DNA from: Chitinophaga filiformis | Lineage (GTDB): Bacteria > Bacteroidota > Bacteroidia > Chitinophagales > Chitinophagaceae | NCBI RefSeq assembly: GCF_023100805.1 | Contig: NZ_CP095855.1 | Coordinates: forward strand, 930,001-994,000 | Direction of reading: 5' to 3' | DNA length: 64,000 bases | Shown: piece by piece, positions 40,191-49,350 of the stretch | How positions within the stretch are numbered: position 1 is the first letter of the stretch | Layout: every line of letters starts with the position of its first letter | Translations under genes and position numbers: made by a program | The notes under the pieces: model-generated | Told to the model about the DNA's origin: nothing | Database searches by the model: none | Seen by the model: the letters and a program-made list of their open reading frames with translations, nothing else

Positions 40191-41519
40191 ATGTATATGA
40201 GAGTATTCAGGATCGTTTTGTTGGTCTGCCTGCCATTGCTGATGAAGCAGACTTCTTTTGCACAATATGGCCAGATCAAAAAATGGGCAGAGGAGGAATT
40301 ACTGACCAACCCAGCCTTGCGGCAGGCACATACAGGTGTCTGCATTTATGAACCAGCCACCGGAAAATATTGGTACAGCTACCAGGACGATCACTATTTC
40401 ACGCCTGCATCCAATACCAAGATATTTACCTTGTATACCGCCCTGCGCCTGCTGGGCGATTCTCTGCCTGCATTACGTTACCTGGAAACCGATTCTGTAT
40501 TGTATGTAAAAGGTACTGCAGATCCGGCCTTCCTTCATCCGGATTACACGCTGCAACCTGCCTGGCAGTTAATGCAACAGACCTCCAAACGGATAACGAT
40601 AGTGCCCGCCGTATCGGAGAATAAACGTTTCGGCAGTGGATGGGCATGGAGTGATTATCAGGACTACTACCAGCCGGAATTAAATGAATGGCCCATGTAT
40701 GGCAACGTAGCCCACATCCGTCACCATGGCGATACCACAGTGATCTGGCCGCGTATGTTCAGCGACACCGCGCATTTTACCTTTCGCAGAAATGATACGC
40801 TGGAGGAGCTTCTCGCGGAAAGGGACGAACGGAGCAACCGCTTTTCCCTGACCTTTAACGGCAATGATAAAAGTGTACAGGAAACAGAAGTACCCTTCAT
40901 AACAGGCCCCCTGGGCGATCTTGCTTACAGGCTGCAGGATACATTACATAAACCGGTTACAGTGCTGACAGATGGAACACCGATACCATCAACAGCTTTC
41001 ACATTGTTGAAAGGCATCCCGGCAGACTCCCTGTTCCTGCCAATGATGCACAGAAGCGATAATTTCTTCGCAGAACAGACGCTGATGATGTGTGCTGCGC
41101 GACTTTGGGATACGATCAGCACCGCCCGCACCATCGATTTTATGCAGAAGAGCTACCTGGCCAATTTGCCCGATACGCCTAAGTGGGTGGATGGTTCCGG
41201 CCTGTCGAGATATAACCTGTTCTCTCCGCGGGACTTCGTAAGTGTATTGTCAGACATGTATAAGACCTATCCTTCTGAAAGGCTTTATGCCTTGTTCCCG
41301 ACAGGGGGTAAAGGCACGCTGAAGAACTACTACAAGCAACAGTTCGTCCACGCCAAGACAGGTACCTTGTCGGGATGTGTGGCCCTAAGCGGCTATCTTG
41401 TTACGAAAAAGAATAAGACACTGGTATTCAGTGTATTGGTAAATAACCATAACAACAGCGCCTCCAATGTCAGAAGAACGGTAGAGCGTTTCCTGACCCA
41501 GGTCTGGGAAAAATACTAG
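40191..41519 (+). CDS. dacB: D-alanyl-D-alanine carboxypeptidase/endopeptidase (PBP4/DacB)
   Basis: A periplasmic penicillin-binding protein that trims peptidoglycan cross-links. The 442-residue protein has a signal peptide at the N-terminus (an in-frame ATG two codons in is an alternative start). The three active-site motifs of the family are present: SxxK as SNTK (Ser74, Lys77), SxN as SDN in HRSDNFFAEQ, and KTG in HAKTGTLSG. Its stop overlaps the convergent lipoprotein gene by four bases. A long domain between motifs one and two is typical of PBP4. Confidence 0.93.
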   Translation: MYMRVFRIVLLVCLPLLMKQTSFAQYGQIKKWAEEELLTNPALRQAHTGVCIYEPATGKYWYSYQDDHYFTPASNTKIFTLYTALRLLGDSLPALRYLETDSVLYVKGTADPAFLHPDYTLQPAWQLMQQTSKRITIVPAVSENKRFGSGWAWSDYQDYYQPELNEWPMYGNVAHIRHHGDTTVIWPRMFSDTAHFTFRRNDTLEELLAERDERSNRFSLTFNGNDKSVQETEVPFITGPLGDLAYRLQDTLHKPVTVLTDGTPIPSTAFTLLKGIPADSLFLPMMHRSDNFFAEQTLMMCAARLWDTISTARTIDFMQKSYLANLPDTPKWVDGSGLSRYNLFSPRDFVSVLSDMYKTYPSERLYALFPTGGKGTLKNYYKQQFVHAKTGTLSGCVALSGYLVTKKNKTLVFSVLVNNHNNSASNVRRTVERFLTQVWEKY

Positions 41520-42160
41520 CGGATCGTATACTGCTGCAGACGGATGGTATCAGTAGGAGAGGCGGTCTCTATGTAGCCTATTCCCAGCGCATAATAATAC
41601 GTGGCAATGGTACCCACCGGGTATGCGGATTCTCCGGCCAGAACGGCGGCATCCTGCCGTACTACAATAACATTTTTATATTCCTTCCCCAACACGGTAT
41701 GCGATACCTGCTGTCCGAGCATATGGTATTGCAGTAATCCCTTCTGTGCTACACCGGAAATAGTCACTGATACGGTGTCACTCCAGCTGCTTCCCTCGCT
41801 GTAATCATCGTGCAGGAACAACCTGTCTCCACCCTCCAGTTGATAATCCGGCAGGGATAGTGCCTGTTCGTACAGGAAGTAACTGCCGTTATCACAGCGG
41901 ATGAACTGGTTGGAATAACCGTCAGTGACAACGGAATACACATGACCAAGGATGGTCGTATCGCCGGTTACCAGCAGCTCATATGCTGAAGTATCTCCGC
42001 TGCTGTTAGTGTATTGGTAGGTAAAAGAAGACCCGGTGGAGTAAGGCGCGTAACCGCAATGAAAGTTGGTGATATTGTCTTCAAGACTTTTCTCTTTACG
42101 GCAGGCATACATAGAAAATATGGCTAATGCTCCGACAAAAAACAGGGACCTATACAGCAT
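41516..42160 (-). CDS. Putative lipoprotein of unknown function
   Basis: A 214-residue protein starting MLYRSLFFVGALAIFSMYACRKEKS, with a lipoprotein signal (cleavage before Cys20). The mature part is beta-rich text (GYAPYSTGSSFTYQYTNSSGDT; SYELLVTGDTTILG-type strands) consistent with an immunoglobulin-like or lipocalin-like fold, but I name no family. Its end overlaps dacB by four bases. It is the last plausible gene on the minus strand before the larger lipoprotein upstream. Confidence 0.7.
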   Translation of the reverse strand: MLYRSLFFVGALAIFSMYACRKEKSLEDNITNFHCGYAPYSTGSSFTYQYTNSSGDTSAYELLVTGDTTILGHVYSVVTDGYSNQFIRCDNGSYFLYEQALSLPDYQLEGGDRLFLHDDYSEGSSWSDTVSVTISGVAQKGLLQYHMLGQQVSHTVLGKEYKNVIVVRQDAAVLAGESAYPVGTIATYYYALGIGYIETASPTDTIRLQQYTIR

Positions 42161-42276
42161 AAAGGAACGAAATAGTTATAGAATGTATAGGGCAGATAGG
42201 ATGGTAAGGCGGGCAAATGTAGTAAAAAAGAAACGGCAGCGTGAATGATAAATTATTGTGTTTAATACATAAAAAA

Positions 42277-43647
42277 TCAGTTACACACCTGCAGCACAGG
42301 CGTGATCGTTCCACTACCCGCCTGTATGGTACTGATCGATGTTTTGTTGGTACGGTTGTCTGTCGCGGTGAAAGTGACGTTTGCGGGTTGGCCGCTGCAC
42401 CGAAGCACCGTAACGCTGAAATTGCCATTGGTGATAGTGGCCGTATAGTTCCGGTAATCCACGTTTACGATCACCTTACCTGTTACCACATTGAAGCGAT
42501 CGCAGTCTTTCGCCGTTCCGTTGATGGTCAGTGTCTGGCTTTCCGGAACAGTGACGCTCATATTGCTGATCTCTGCAGTGGTACTAAAGGGGCCAATCTC
42601 CTGCTGGTGGAGTACATTGGAACAATTGTCTGTTAGTGTCATGATCAGGGGCTGACCGGAAGCGACTTTACCATAGTACACGCCATCTGCATTGGTGAAT
42701 CCATAGGCAGGAATGAAACCGTTTTTTGTGAGCAAGGTCACGCGGGTATCGGGCAGCGGGGCTGCCTGTTGATCCTGTACATGGACTGTGAGGGTAATTT
42801 GGGGAAAAGTGGTTGCGCACAACCAGAAACCCGTTTGGCTGGCAGTACCTGTATAGTCATTCCCTTCGCGGGTAGCCTGTCCTTCCTCTTTCCAGAAACC
42901 GGTAGCATCGTCGAAATGCCATAGCGATATCTGCTGGGGTGCGCCGGAAGTCAGTTCATTTGGTATCATGATCCGAAAGCTGACGGGCCTTGCCGGATCA
43001 GGATGCAGGGCAGCGCCTGCCGCATCTTCCATCGTGAAAACGATCATACTGAATGCCCGCAGGCCAGTTTGTTTGTTATTCTTGTCGATGCCGCGGAGGT
43101 CTCCCGGCATCTGGTCTGCCACTGCGCTGCCGTCGGGGTTGATGTAAATTGACCGGACGGTCATCGTTCCGTTGTAAGCGTCATTGTTAGCCGTCAGAGC
43201 GGCGCCGGCAGGAAAGGTAAGGGTGCCTTCCGGGAAGGGAATAAGATCGCCGGTAGCGGCACTGATCTTATTCTCGTTTTTAAGTAAGAGTTGTAACTGA
43301 ACATATTGCGACTCGCCCTCACGTACCATGAGCGTTCTGTAGCTCCTGAAGTAGCCATACTTTTCTACGGTAACCACGGCTGCATCATCCAGCACCCGGA
43401 TATCTTCCAGCTGGAAATGTCCGTCTTCATTGGTCGTGGCGATCTGGCCCCCGGAGGATATAAATGCATTCTGTACAGGCTGTAATTGTTCATTCAATAC
43501 ACGGCCCTCGATGCTGGTCTGCACTATCTGGGCAATTGAAGTGTTGTCGGGAGGTGCGCCTTCCTCAGAGAGCATTTTTTTACATCCACTTACTACGAGT
43601 AAGAACAACAGTGTTGGCAATAGCGGGGACAATCTTCGCAAGTACAT
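42277..43647 (-). CDS. Lipoprotein with carboxypeptidase-regulatory-like N-terminal domain
   Basis: A 456-residue outer-membrane or periplasmic lipoprotein: signal LLPTLLFLLVVSGC (Cys at about residue 22), then SIEGRVLNEQLQPVQNAFISSG, the beginning of a carboxypeptidase-regulatory-like (CarboxypepD_reg) domain, and further beta-sandwich repeats. The rest (FSMIVFTMEDAAGAAL, TLTVHVQDQQAAPLPDTRVTLLTKNGF) looks like more Ig-like modules. It probably scaffolds or binds at the cell surface. Not in an obvious SusCD locus. Confidence 0.75.
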   Translation of the reverse strand: MYLRRLSPLLPTLLFLLVVSGCKKMLSEEGAPPDNTSIAQIVQTSIEGRVLNEQLQPVQNAFISSGGQIATTNEDGHFQLEDIRVLDDAAVVTVEKYGYFRSYRTLMVREGESQYVQLQLLLKNENKISAATGDLIPFPEGTLTFPAGAALTANNDAYNGTMTVRSIYINPDGSAVADQMPGDLRGIDKNNKQTGLRAFSMIVFTMEDAAGAALHPDPARPVSFRIMIPNELTSGAPQQISLWHFDDATGFWKEEGQATREGNDYTGTASQTGFWLCATTFPQITLTVHVQDQQAAPLPDTRVTLLTKNGFIPAYGFTNADGVYYGKVASGQPLIMTLTDNCSNVLHQQEIGPFSTTAEISNMSVTVPESQTLTINGTAKDCDRFNVVTGKVIVNVDYRNYTATITNGNFSVTVLRCSGQPANVTFTATDNRTNKTSISTIQAGSGTITPVLQVCN

Positions 43648-43710
43648 ATCTTCTGGGGATTGGGATTATGATCCGTCATAGTAAATATAGCACTTAAGCT
43701 GCTGATTTCC

Positions 43711-43742
43711 AAAGAAAAGGGGAAAGCCATCCGGCCTTCCCC
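43711..43742 (-). terminator. Terminator of the GMC-subunit 3-Gfo/Idh operon
   Basis: On the minus strand GGGGAAGGCC pairs with GGCTTTCCCC around GGAT (one mismatch) and is followed by TTTTCTTT. It lies 28 bases past the stop of the Gfo/Idh gene. Confidence 0.75.
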
Positions 43743-43769
43743 TGGTGATTATCATGTAGTTGCATAAGT

Positions 43770-45218
43770 TTATACGCCGAGGCTCCAGCCCTGACGGTAT
43801 GTTCTTTTTACAAACTGGTTGGCATCATCAAAGTTGGTGATCTTCATCTCTTTGCTATCCCACAGCAGCTTGATATAACGGCCCGGGAATGATGTTTTTC
43901 CATCCTTTTCTTTCTTGATATCAAAGCTTCTGATGGCCAGGTTCGCCATTAGCAGGGTTTCCGTAAGCGGGCCGGCAATAGAGAACGGAGAGCTGATCAC
44001 TTTGTTCTTATCACTATTGAAACCGGCAATAGCTGCATTTACCCACTGCACATAGTGCCCTTCCGGTACGCGTGCAATAGTTTGCGGAACATTGGTCTGC
44101 TTGGTCTTGCTGGTTGGCAGCAACTGAGGATCCCTGCCATAGGTACCACACATCATCTTGCCTTTGTCGCCGATCAGGATAGCGCCATTACCACCGTCGC
44201 CCATTACTTCGTTAGGGCCCAGTTCTTCCGGACGTTCCGGTTGAATACCACCGTCCATCCAGTGGAGGGTGATCTCTTTACCGTTCTTGCCGTCAAACTT
44301 CAGGATCACGTGAGAGGACGGAGGGCAGCTTTCAGGGAAATAGCCACGTTTGAATTCATCCACATATACACTACCTACACTGCACTCTACTGATTTAGGA
44401 TAGCCCAGGCCCAGTATGCGGAAAGGAGGTTCTATGATATGGCATCCCATGTCGCCCAATGCGCCGGTACCATAATCCCACCAGCCGCGCCAGTTAAATG
44501 GCACCAGTTTATCAATATAGTCTTTATAAGGTGCTGTACCCAGCCAGAGGTCCCAGTCGAGTTCTTTGGGTACTTCTGCCTTCATGCTGGACCATGGAAT
44601 ACCCTGAGGCCATACCGGGCGGTCTGTCCAGCAATATACCGTGTGTACGTCACCGATAAGACCGGCATTGTACCATTCCATCATCTGGCGTACGCCGTCG
44701 CCGGAAGCGCCCTGGTTACCCATCTGGGTTACCACCTTATGTTTCTTCGCGGCAGCGGTCAATGCGCGTGCCTCGTAGATGTCGTGGGTGAGCGGTTTCT
44801 GAACGTATACGTGTTTGCCCAGTTGCATGGCTGCCATGGCAGCAACGGCATGCTGGTGGTCGGGCGTGGACACCGTAACGGCGTCTATATTTTTGTGCTC
44901 TTTATCCAGCATTTCCCGGAAGTCCTTGTAGAATTTCGCTTTGGGAAAACGGGCAACGGAGGTGGCAGCCCTGCGGGTATCAACATCGCAGAGATAAGTG
45001 ATGTCTGCCGGGCCTTTAGCGATTTCAGACAGATCGCTTTCGCCTTTACCACCCACACCTATACCGGCTACGCGTAAACGATCGCTGGGTGCAATAAAAC
45101 CTTTACCTCCTAATACGTGACGTGGAACGATCATAAAGCCGGCCGCCGCCAGGGCGCCGTTCTTTAAGAATGATCTGCGGGATTCATGACTTCCCTGATT
45201 GTTTTTTTCCTGGACCAT
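43770..45218 (-). CDS. Tat-exported Gfo/Idh/MocA family oxidoreductase
   Basis: From the ATG at 45218 the protein has 482 residues (the longer frame starts at TTG). The signal ESRRSFLKNGALAAAGFMI carries a twin-arginine motif. The nucleotide-binding region reads LRVAGIGVGGKGESDL and the substrate-side motif VQKPLTHDIYEARAL contains the catalytic lysine. It ends the minus-strand run GMC, subunit 3, Gfo/Idh (gaps 23 and 79 bases) that closes with the terminator at 43711. Its product likely acts on the sugars that the GMC enzyme oxidises. Confidence 0.93.
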   Translation of the reverse strand: MVQEKNNQGSHESRRSFLKNGALAAAGFMIVPRHVLGGKGFIAPSDRLRVAGIGVGGKGESDLSEIAKGPADITYLCDVDTRRAATSVARFPKAKFYKDFREMLDKEHKNIDAVTVSTPDHQHAVAAMAAMQLGKHVYVQKPLTHDIYEARALTAAAKKHKVVTQMGNQGASGDGVRQMMEWYNAGLIGDVHTVYCWTDRPVWPQGIPWSSMKAEVPKELDWDLWLGTAPYKDYIDKLVPFNWRGWWDYGTGALGDMGCHIIEPPFRILGLGYPKSVECSVGSVYVDEFKRGYFPESCPPSSHVILKFDGKNGKEITLHWMDGGIQPERPEELGPNEVMGDGGNGAILIGDKGKMMCGTYGRDPQLLPTSKTKQTNVPQTIARVPEGHYVQWVNAAIAGFNSDKNKVISSPFSIAGPLTETLLMANLAIRSFDIKKEKDGKTSFPGRYIKLLWDSKEMKITNFDDANQFVKRTYRQGWSLGV

Positions 45219-45297
45219 ATGTAACAAAATTTACCGATCAATATAATAGAAATGAGAGAGAATGCCTGTTAAATAATGATGTACGGGGGATTGAGCT

Positions 45298-45987
45298 TTA
45301 CTGGTCCCATGTCATGATCTTACTCCTGTCCTCCATTTTCACATAGAGCGGCAGCAGTTTTTCATCGTACGACAGTCCGTAATGTTGCAATACATCGGCG
45401 GGAACACCATCCCACTCATTCGGTGTATTGCCTTTATAACCAATATCTTTGATACCCATCTGGGTAGTGAAGAAGCCATTTGCTGTCAGGTCTCTCATCA
45501 GGCTGAAGAAGGCCGCACCCTGCACCATGTCTGGTTTTACCTGTTCAGGATAGGCTATCTGGTCTATCAGCTCCAGCTGTTGCTGCGGTGTACAATCTGT
45601 AAAGGCGTTGTTGTAACGTTTTGCACATTGCACATCGAGCCAGCGCAAGCCTCCGCGGAGCGGCAATTTGAACTGCGGCTGATCTTTGGCCATGAACTCA
45701 ATGAACTCGGGTACCTTGGCTTCAGAGGCGCTGCCCGAATGTTCGTCGGCCGGAATGATAATATCTGCAAGTACCTTGATTGTTTTCATTTCTGCGGCGG
45801 TGAAGAATGTTTCCGCCATCAGGGCCGCGTCTCTTGCTGCTTCAGGTTCTGTACGGCCGTAGGAGGGCAGTTTACCTGCTCCGTCTTTTTCCTTCGCTGT
45901 TGTCTTTTTATCGTCACAGCCGGTCAGTATGGCGCCAACCGAAAGAGAGCCAATGGTCAACGCTTTGAGTGATTCCCTTCTGTCCAT
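45298..45987 (-). CDS. Gluconate 2-dehydrogenase subunit 3-like protein (glucoside 3-dehydrogenase small subunit)
   Basis: A 229-residue helical protein. The N-terminus MDRRESLKALTIGSLSVGAILTGC has a Tat-like twin arginine and also a lipobox-like end (ILTGC), so it may be a Tat-secreted lipoprotein. The family region ETFFTAAEMKTIKVLADIIIPAD and LDVQCAKRYNNAFT is that of gluconate 2-dehydrogenase subunit 3. These small subunits carry the GMC partner (encoded 23 bases upstream) out through Tat and link it to an electron acceptor. A third, cytochrome c, subunit is not seen next to it. Confidence 0.9.
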   Translation of the reverse strand: MDRRESLKALTIGSLSVGAILTGCDDKKTTAKEKDGAGKLPSYGRTEPEAARDAALMAETFFTAAEMKTIKVLADIIIPADEHSGSASEAKVPEFIEFMAKDQPQFKLPLRGGLRWLDVQCAKRYNNAFTDCTPQQQLELIDQIAYPEQVKPDMVQGAAFFSLMRDLTANGFFTTQMGIKDIGYKGNTPNEWDGVPADVLQHYGLSYDEKLLPLYVKMEDRSKIMTWDQ

Positions 45988-46010
45988 ATGTTAAATGAGT
46001 TGAAGTTGTG

Positions 46011-47750
46011 TTAAATGTTTTGTTTCTTCATTTCGCCCATGATGTATTCTGATGCACGCAGCGATAAAGCCAGGATGGTCCAGGTAGGATTCTTGTCTGC
46101 CTGCGATACAAACGGACCACCATCTACGATGAACAGGTTCTTCACATCGTGCGCCTGGTTGTATTTATTGAGCACAGAGCGTTTTGGATCATCGCCCATA
46201 CGGGTGGTGCCCACTTCATGGATGATCCTGCCGGGTGTTTCCAGTCCGTAGTTGGTTTCAGGACCAGGCTTGGTGCCCAGCGGAACGCCACCCATTTCAT
46301 GGATGATCTGTTCAAAAGTATCCTGCATATGCTTCGCCTGTTTGACCTCATGTTCACTCCAGGTGTAATTGAAACGTAACACAGGGATACCCCATTTATC
46401 CACTACTTTCGGATCTATTTCACAGTAGTTGTCTTCGCGCGCTATACATTCCCCTCTGCCGGCAAAGCCAATGGTAGCGCCATAGAAACGGCGATAATCC
46501 TCTTTCAGCGATGCGCCGTAGCCTCCTGCCGGTTTGGTCTTACCGTCTTTACCCGGGTATTTCCCGTTGAAGCGTTCAACACCGGAGAAGCCGCCATAGG
46601 TAGGCATACGCATACCGCCGCCGAATTCTATATGATAACCGCGGGCAAAATCCAGTTTCTTATTGTCTTCCCACCATGGAATGTACACGTGCATACCACC
46701 CACGCCATCTTCATTGTATCGCTTGTGATCCATTAGTTTAGGCATGAATGCCGCACGGGAGGAACCGGTGGAATCGTGCAGGTATTTACCCACCACGCCG
46801 CTTGAATTGGCCAGCCCGTTGGGGTGTTGCGCCGATTTTGAGTTCAGCAGCAGGCGGGCAGATTCGCAGGCGCTGGCAGCCAGTATCACCACTCTTGCCC
46901 TCACTGTATATTCCTGGAGATCGGTTTTATCCACAAAGGAAATACCTGTGGCCTTACCTTCTTTGTCAGTGAGCACTTCGCGTGCCATGGCATTATCGTA
47001 AAGGTCTACATGTCCGCTTTTCATAGCAGGCTTCACCAGCACGGAAGAAGAGGAGAAGTCGGCGTATACCTGGCAGCCGCGGTTACATTGTCCGCAGAAG
47101 AAGCAGGCGCCGCGTTCTTTATTCACCGGGCGGGTCAGCATGGACATGCGTGCAGTGATGACCGGTATATTCAGTTTTGCACCCGCCTTTTGCAGCATCA
47201 GTTCGTGTAGCCTTGGTTTGGGCGGTGGCAGGAAATAGCCGTCCGGTTCATTGGGCATACCTTCCTTCGTGCCGAATACACCGATCATTTTATCGACACG
47301 GTCATAGTAAGGCGCCACATCTTCATAACTGATCGGCCAGTCATCGCCATGACCATCATAGCTTTTATGTTTGAAATCGCGCGGACCAAAGCGCAGGGAA
47401 ATGCGTCCCCAATGATTGGTACGGCCGCCCACCATGCGGGAACGGAACCAGTCGAACTTGGTGCCGCCACTGGTGGTGTATGGTTCCCCTTCTATTTCCC
47501 AGCCGCCATAAGCGGCATCGAAATCACCAAAAGGGCGGGTCGTAGAAGCGCCTCTGCGGGGAGAGGCATCGGGCCATTTCAACTGTGTGATCTGTTGCGG
47601 GTCTGCCGGATCATATTTTGGCCCTGCTTCCAAAAGGGCTATTTTGAGTCCGGCCTCAGAGAGTATTTTAGCAGCCATACCGCCTCCTGCACCTGAGCCA
47701 ACAATGCAAATGTCATAAACAGGTCCTTTCTGTTTGATCTGAAAAGCCAT
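46011..47750 (-). CDS. GMC family oxidoreductase (glucoside 3-dehydrogenase type large subunit)
   Basis: A 579-residue FAD enzyme. The FAD-binding motif CIVGSGAGGGMAAKIL lies near residues 15-30 and the C-terminal GMC region holds the catalytic His/Asn (HEVGTTRMG; NPTWTILALSLRASEYI). A cysteine-rich stretch ACFFCGQCNRGCQ (CxxCxxCxxxC) is present and may bind an iron-sulfur cluster, as in FAD-dependent glucose dehydrogenases. It has no signal peptide; export by hitch-hiking on the Tat signal of the adjacent subunit 3 fits this family. Likely it oxidises a sugar or sugar acid in the periplasm. Confidence 0.9.
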   Translation of the reverse strand: MAFQIKQKGPVYDICIVGSGAGGGMAAKILSEAGLKIALLEAGPKYDPADPQQITQLKWPDASPRRGASTTRPFGDFDAAYGGWEIEGEPYTTSGGTKFDWFRSRMVGGRTNHWGRISLRFGPRDFKHKSYDGHGDDWPISYEDVAPYYDRVDKMIGVFGTKEGMPNEPDGYFLPPPKPRLHELMLQKAGAKLNIPVITARMSMLTRPVNKERGACFFCGQCNRGCQVYADFSSSSVLVKPAMKSGHVDLYDNAMAREVLTDKEGKATGISFVDKTDLQEYTVRARVVILAASACESARLLLNSKSAQHPNGLANSSGVVGKYLHDSTGSSRAAFMPKLMDHKRYNEDGVGGMHVYIPWWEDNKKLDFARGYHIEFGGGMRMPTYGGFSGVERFNGKYPGKDGKTKPAGGYGASLKEDYRRFYGATIGFAGRGECIAREDNYCEIDPKVVDKWGIPVLRFNYTWSEHEVKQAKHMQDTFEQIIHEMGGVPLGTKPGPETNYGLETPGRIIHEVGTTRMGDDPKRSVLNKYNQAHDVKNLFIVDGGPFVSQADKNPTWTILALSLRASEYIMGEMKKQNI

Positions 47751-47853
47751 AATCGTGGATAATTTAATTGAGCTAAAGTGATTTTAAATCTATAAATTAT
47801 TTTCAAAGGTTAATAGCAAAAAAGTATAAAAGGAAATTTATAAAATCATAGTA

Positions 47854-49350
47854 ATGGAATATATAATAGGAGTGGATCTTGGAACAAGCAGCGCTAAAGT
47901 GATCGCAGTAAGGCAGGATGGGAAAGTGATGGCCCAGTCGCAGCAGGAATACCCGATTCACCAACCGGAGCCCGGTCATAGTGAGCAAGACCCGGATGTG
48001 ATACTGGAAGCAGTAAAGAGTGGAATAAGAAGTGTGGCCACTATTATGAAAGATCCACCGGCGGCAGTGTCGTTCAGTACGGCCATGCACAGCGTTCTGG
48101 CTATGGATCAAGCGGGTAAGGCCCTGACCCCCCTGATCATCTGGGCAGATAACCGGAGTCAGCCAGTAGCCGACCGCTTACGGAAAACGCCTTTGTCGGC
48201 TACCCTGCACCAGCAGACGGGTACGCCTGTACACCCGATGTCGCCCTTATGTAAGATAATCTGGTGGAAGGAGCAGGCGCCAGATATTTTTCAGTCGGCA
48301 GCGCGTTTCATCGGTATCAAAGAGTATATCTTTTATCATTTCTTTGGCCGGTATATCACAGACCATTCCACAGCGTCAGCTACCGGCCTGTTTAATATTC
48401 ATGAGCTGACATGGAACAAAGACTCGCTCGAAGCAGCCGGTATTACGGCCGCACAGTTGCCGGAGGCGGTGAGCAGCGATAGTATTATTGAGGGCTTACA
48501 GGAAAATGTGGCCCGGGACCTGGGCCTGCCTTTAGATACGCGCTTCGTAGCGGGGGCCAGCGACGGCTGCCTGGCGCAACTGGGCAGTAATGCATTGGAT
48601 AAAGGACATGCTACCCTGACCATTGGCACCAGCGGCGCAGTGCGCATGGCTATTGACCGCCCGGTAACAGACCCGCAGGGAAGGTTATTCACTTATGTGC
48701 TTACGCCGGGTCATTTTGTAACAGGGGGCGCCATAAATAATGGGGGAGTGGTATTACAATGGTACCTGAATGCTTTCCTGCAAACAGTTTCCGACAGGCC
48801 CTTACAGGTAGACGCCGGTCTGCAACAGGCATTAAGCACTCCTCCGGGGGCAGAAGGGCTGTTATGCCTTCCGTACCTGCATGGAGAACGTGCGCCTGTG
48901 TGGGATGGGCATGCCAAGGGTGCTTTTATTGGCGTACAGCCACAGCATACTACCTGGCATTTCCTGCGTGCCTTACTGGAGGGAATGGCCTTCGGGTTGC
49001 TCAGCATCACAGAGGCCCTGGAGGAAACCGCGGGAAAAGTAGAGAAGATCTCTGTCAGCGGTGGGTTTACACACTCGCCGGAATGGGTGCAGTTGATGGC
49101 GGATGTTTTTCAGCGCCCGATGTACCTGCGTCATGAGAGTGACGCTTCTGCCCTGGGCGCCGCGCTGCTGGGCTTCCAGGCTTTAAAGGTTTCCACCAGT
49201 TTCACTGCCGTGGAGGAAGAAGTGTTCCCGCCGGCAGTGGAACATGCGGAAGTGTATAAAAATGCTTATGCTGTACATGGAAAGTTATATGCAGCCCTCA
49301 GGGATATATTCCCCGTTATCCAAACATCTTTGCCAGGTCAGTCAGCTTAA
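47854..49350 (+). CDS. gntK: Gluconokinase (FGGY family)
   Basis: Phosphorylates gluconate to 6-phosphogluconate. The 498-residue FGGY kinase matches B. subtilis-type GntK in text: IGVDLGTSSAKVIAV, FSTAMHSVLAMDQ, PLIIWADNRSQ, TGTPVHPMSPL and IGIKEYIFYHFF. FGGY signature LTIGTSGAVRMA and the C-terminal VSGGFTHSPEWVQLMADVF follow. It diverges from the GMC operon across a 103-base intergenic space. Its last 35 bases overlap the convergent mutL end. A xylulokinase-like function is the main alternative. Confidence 0.87.
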   Translation: MEYIIGVDLGTSSAKVIAVRQDGKVMAQSQQEYPIHQPEPGHSEQDPDVILEAVKSGIRSVATIMKDPPAAVSFSTAMHSVLAMDQAGKALTPLIIWADNRSQPVADRLRKTPLSATLHQQTGTPVHPMSPLCKIIWWKEQAPDIFQSAARFIGIKEYIFYHFFGRYITDHSTASATGLFNIHELTWNKDSLEAAGITAAQLPEAVSSDSIIEGLQENVARDLGLPLDTRFVAGASDGCLAQLGSNALDKGHATLTIGTSGAVRMAIDRPVTDPQGRLFTYVLTPGHFVTGGAINNGGVVLQWYLNAFLQTVSDRPLQVDAGLQQALSTPPGAEGLLCLPYLHGERAPVWDGHAKGAFIGVQPQHTTWHFLRALLEGMAFGLLSITEALEETAGKVEKISVSGGFTHSPEWVQLMADVFQRPMYLRHESDASALGAALLGFQALKVSTSFTAVEEEVFPPAVEHAEVYKNAYAVHGKLYAALRDIFPVIQTSLPGQSA

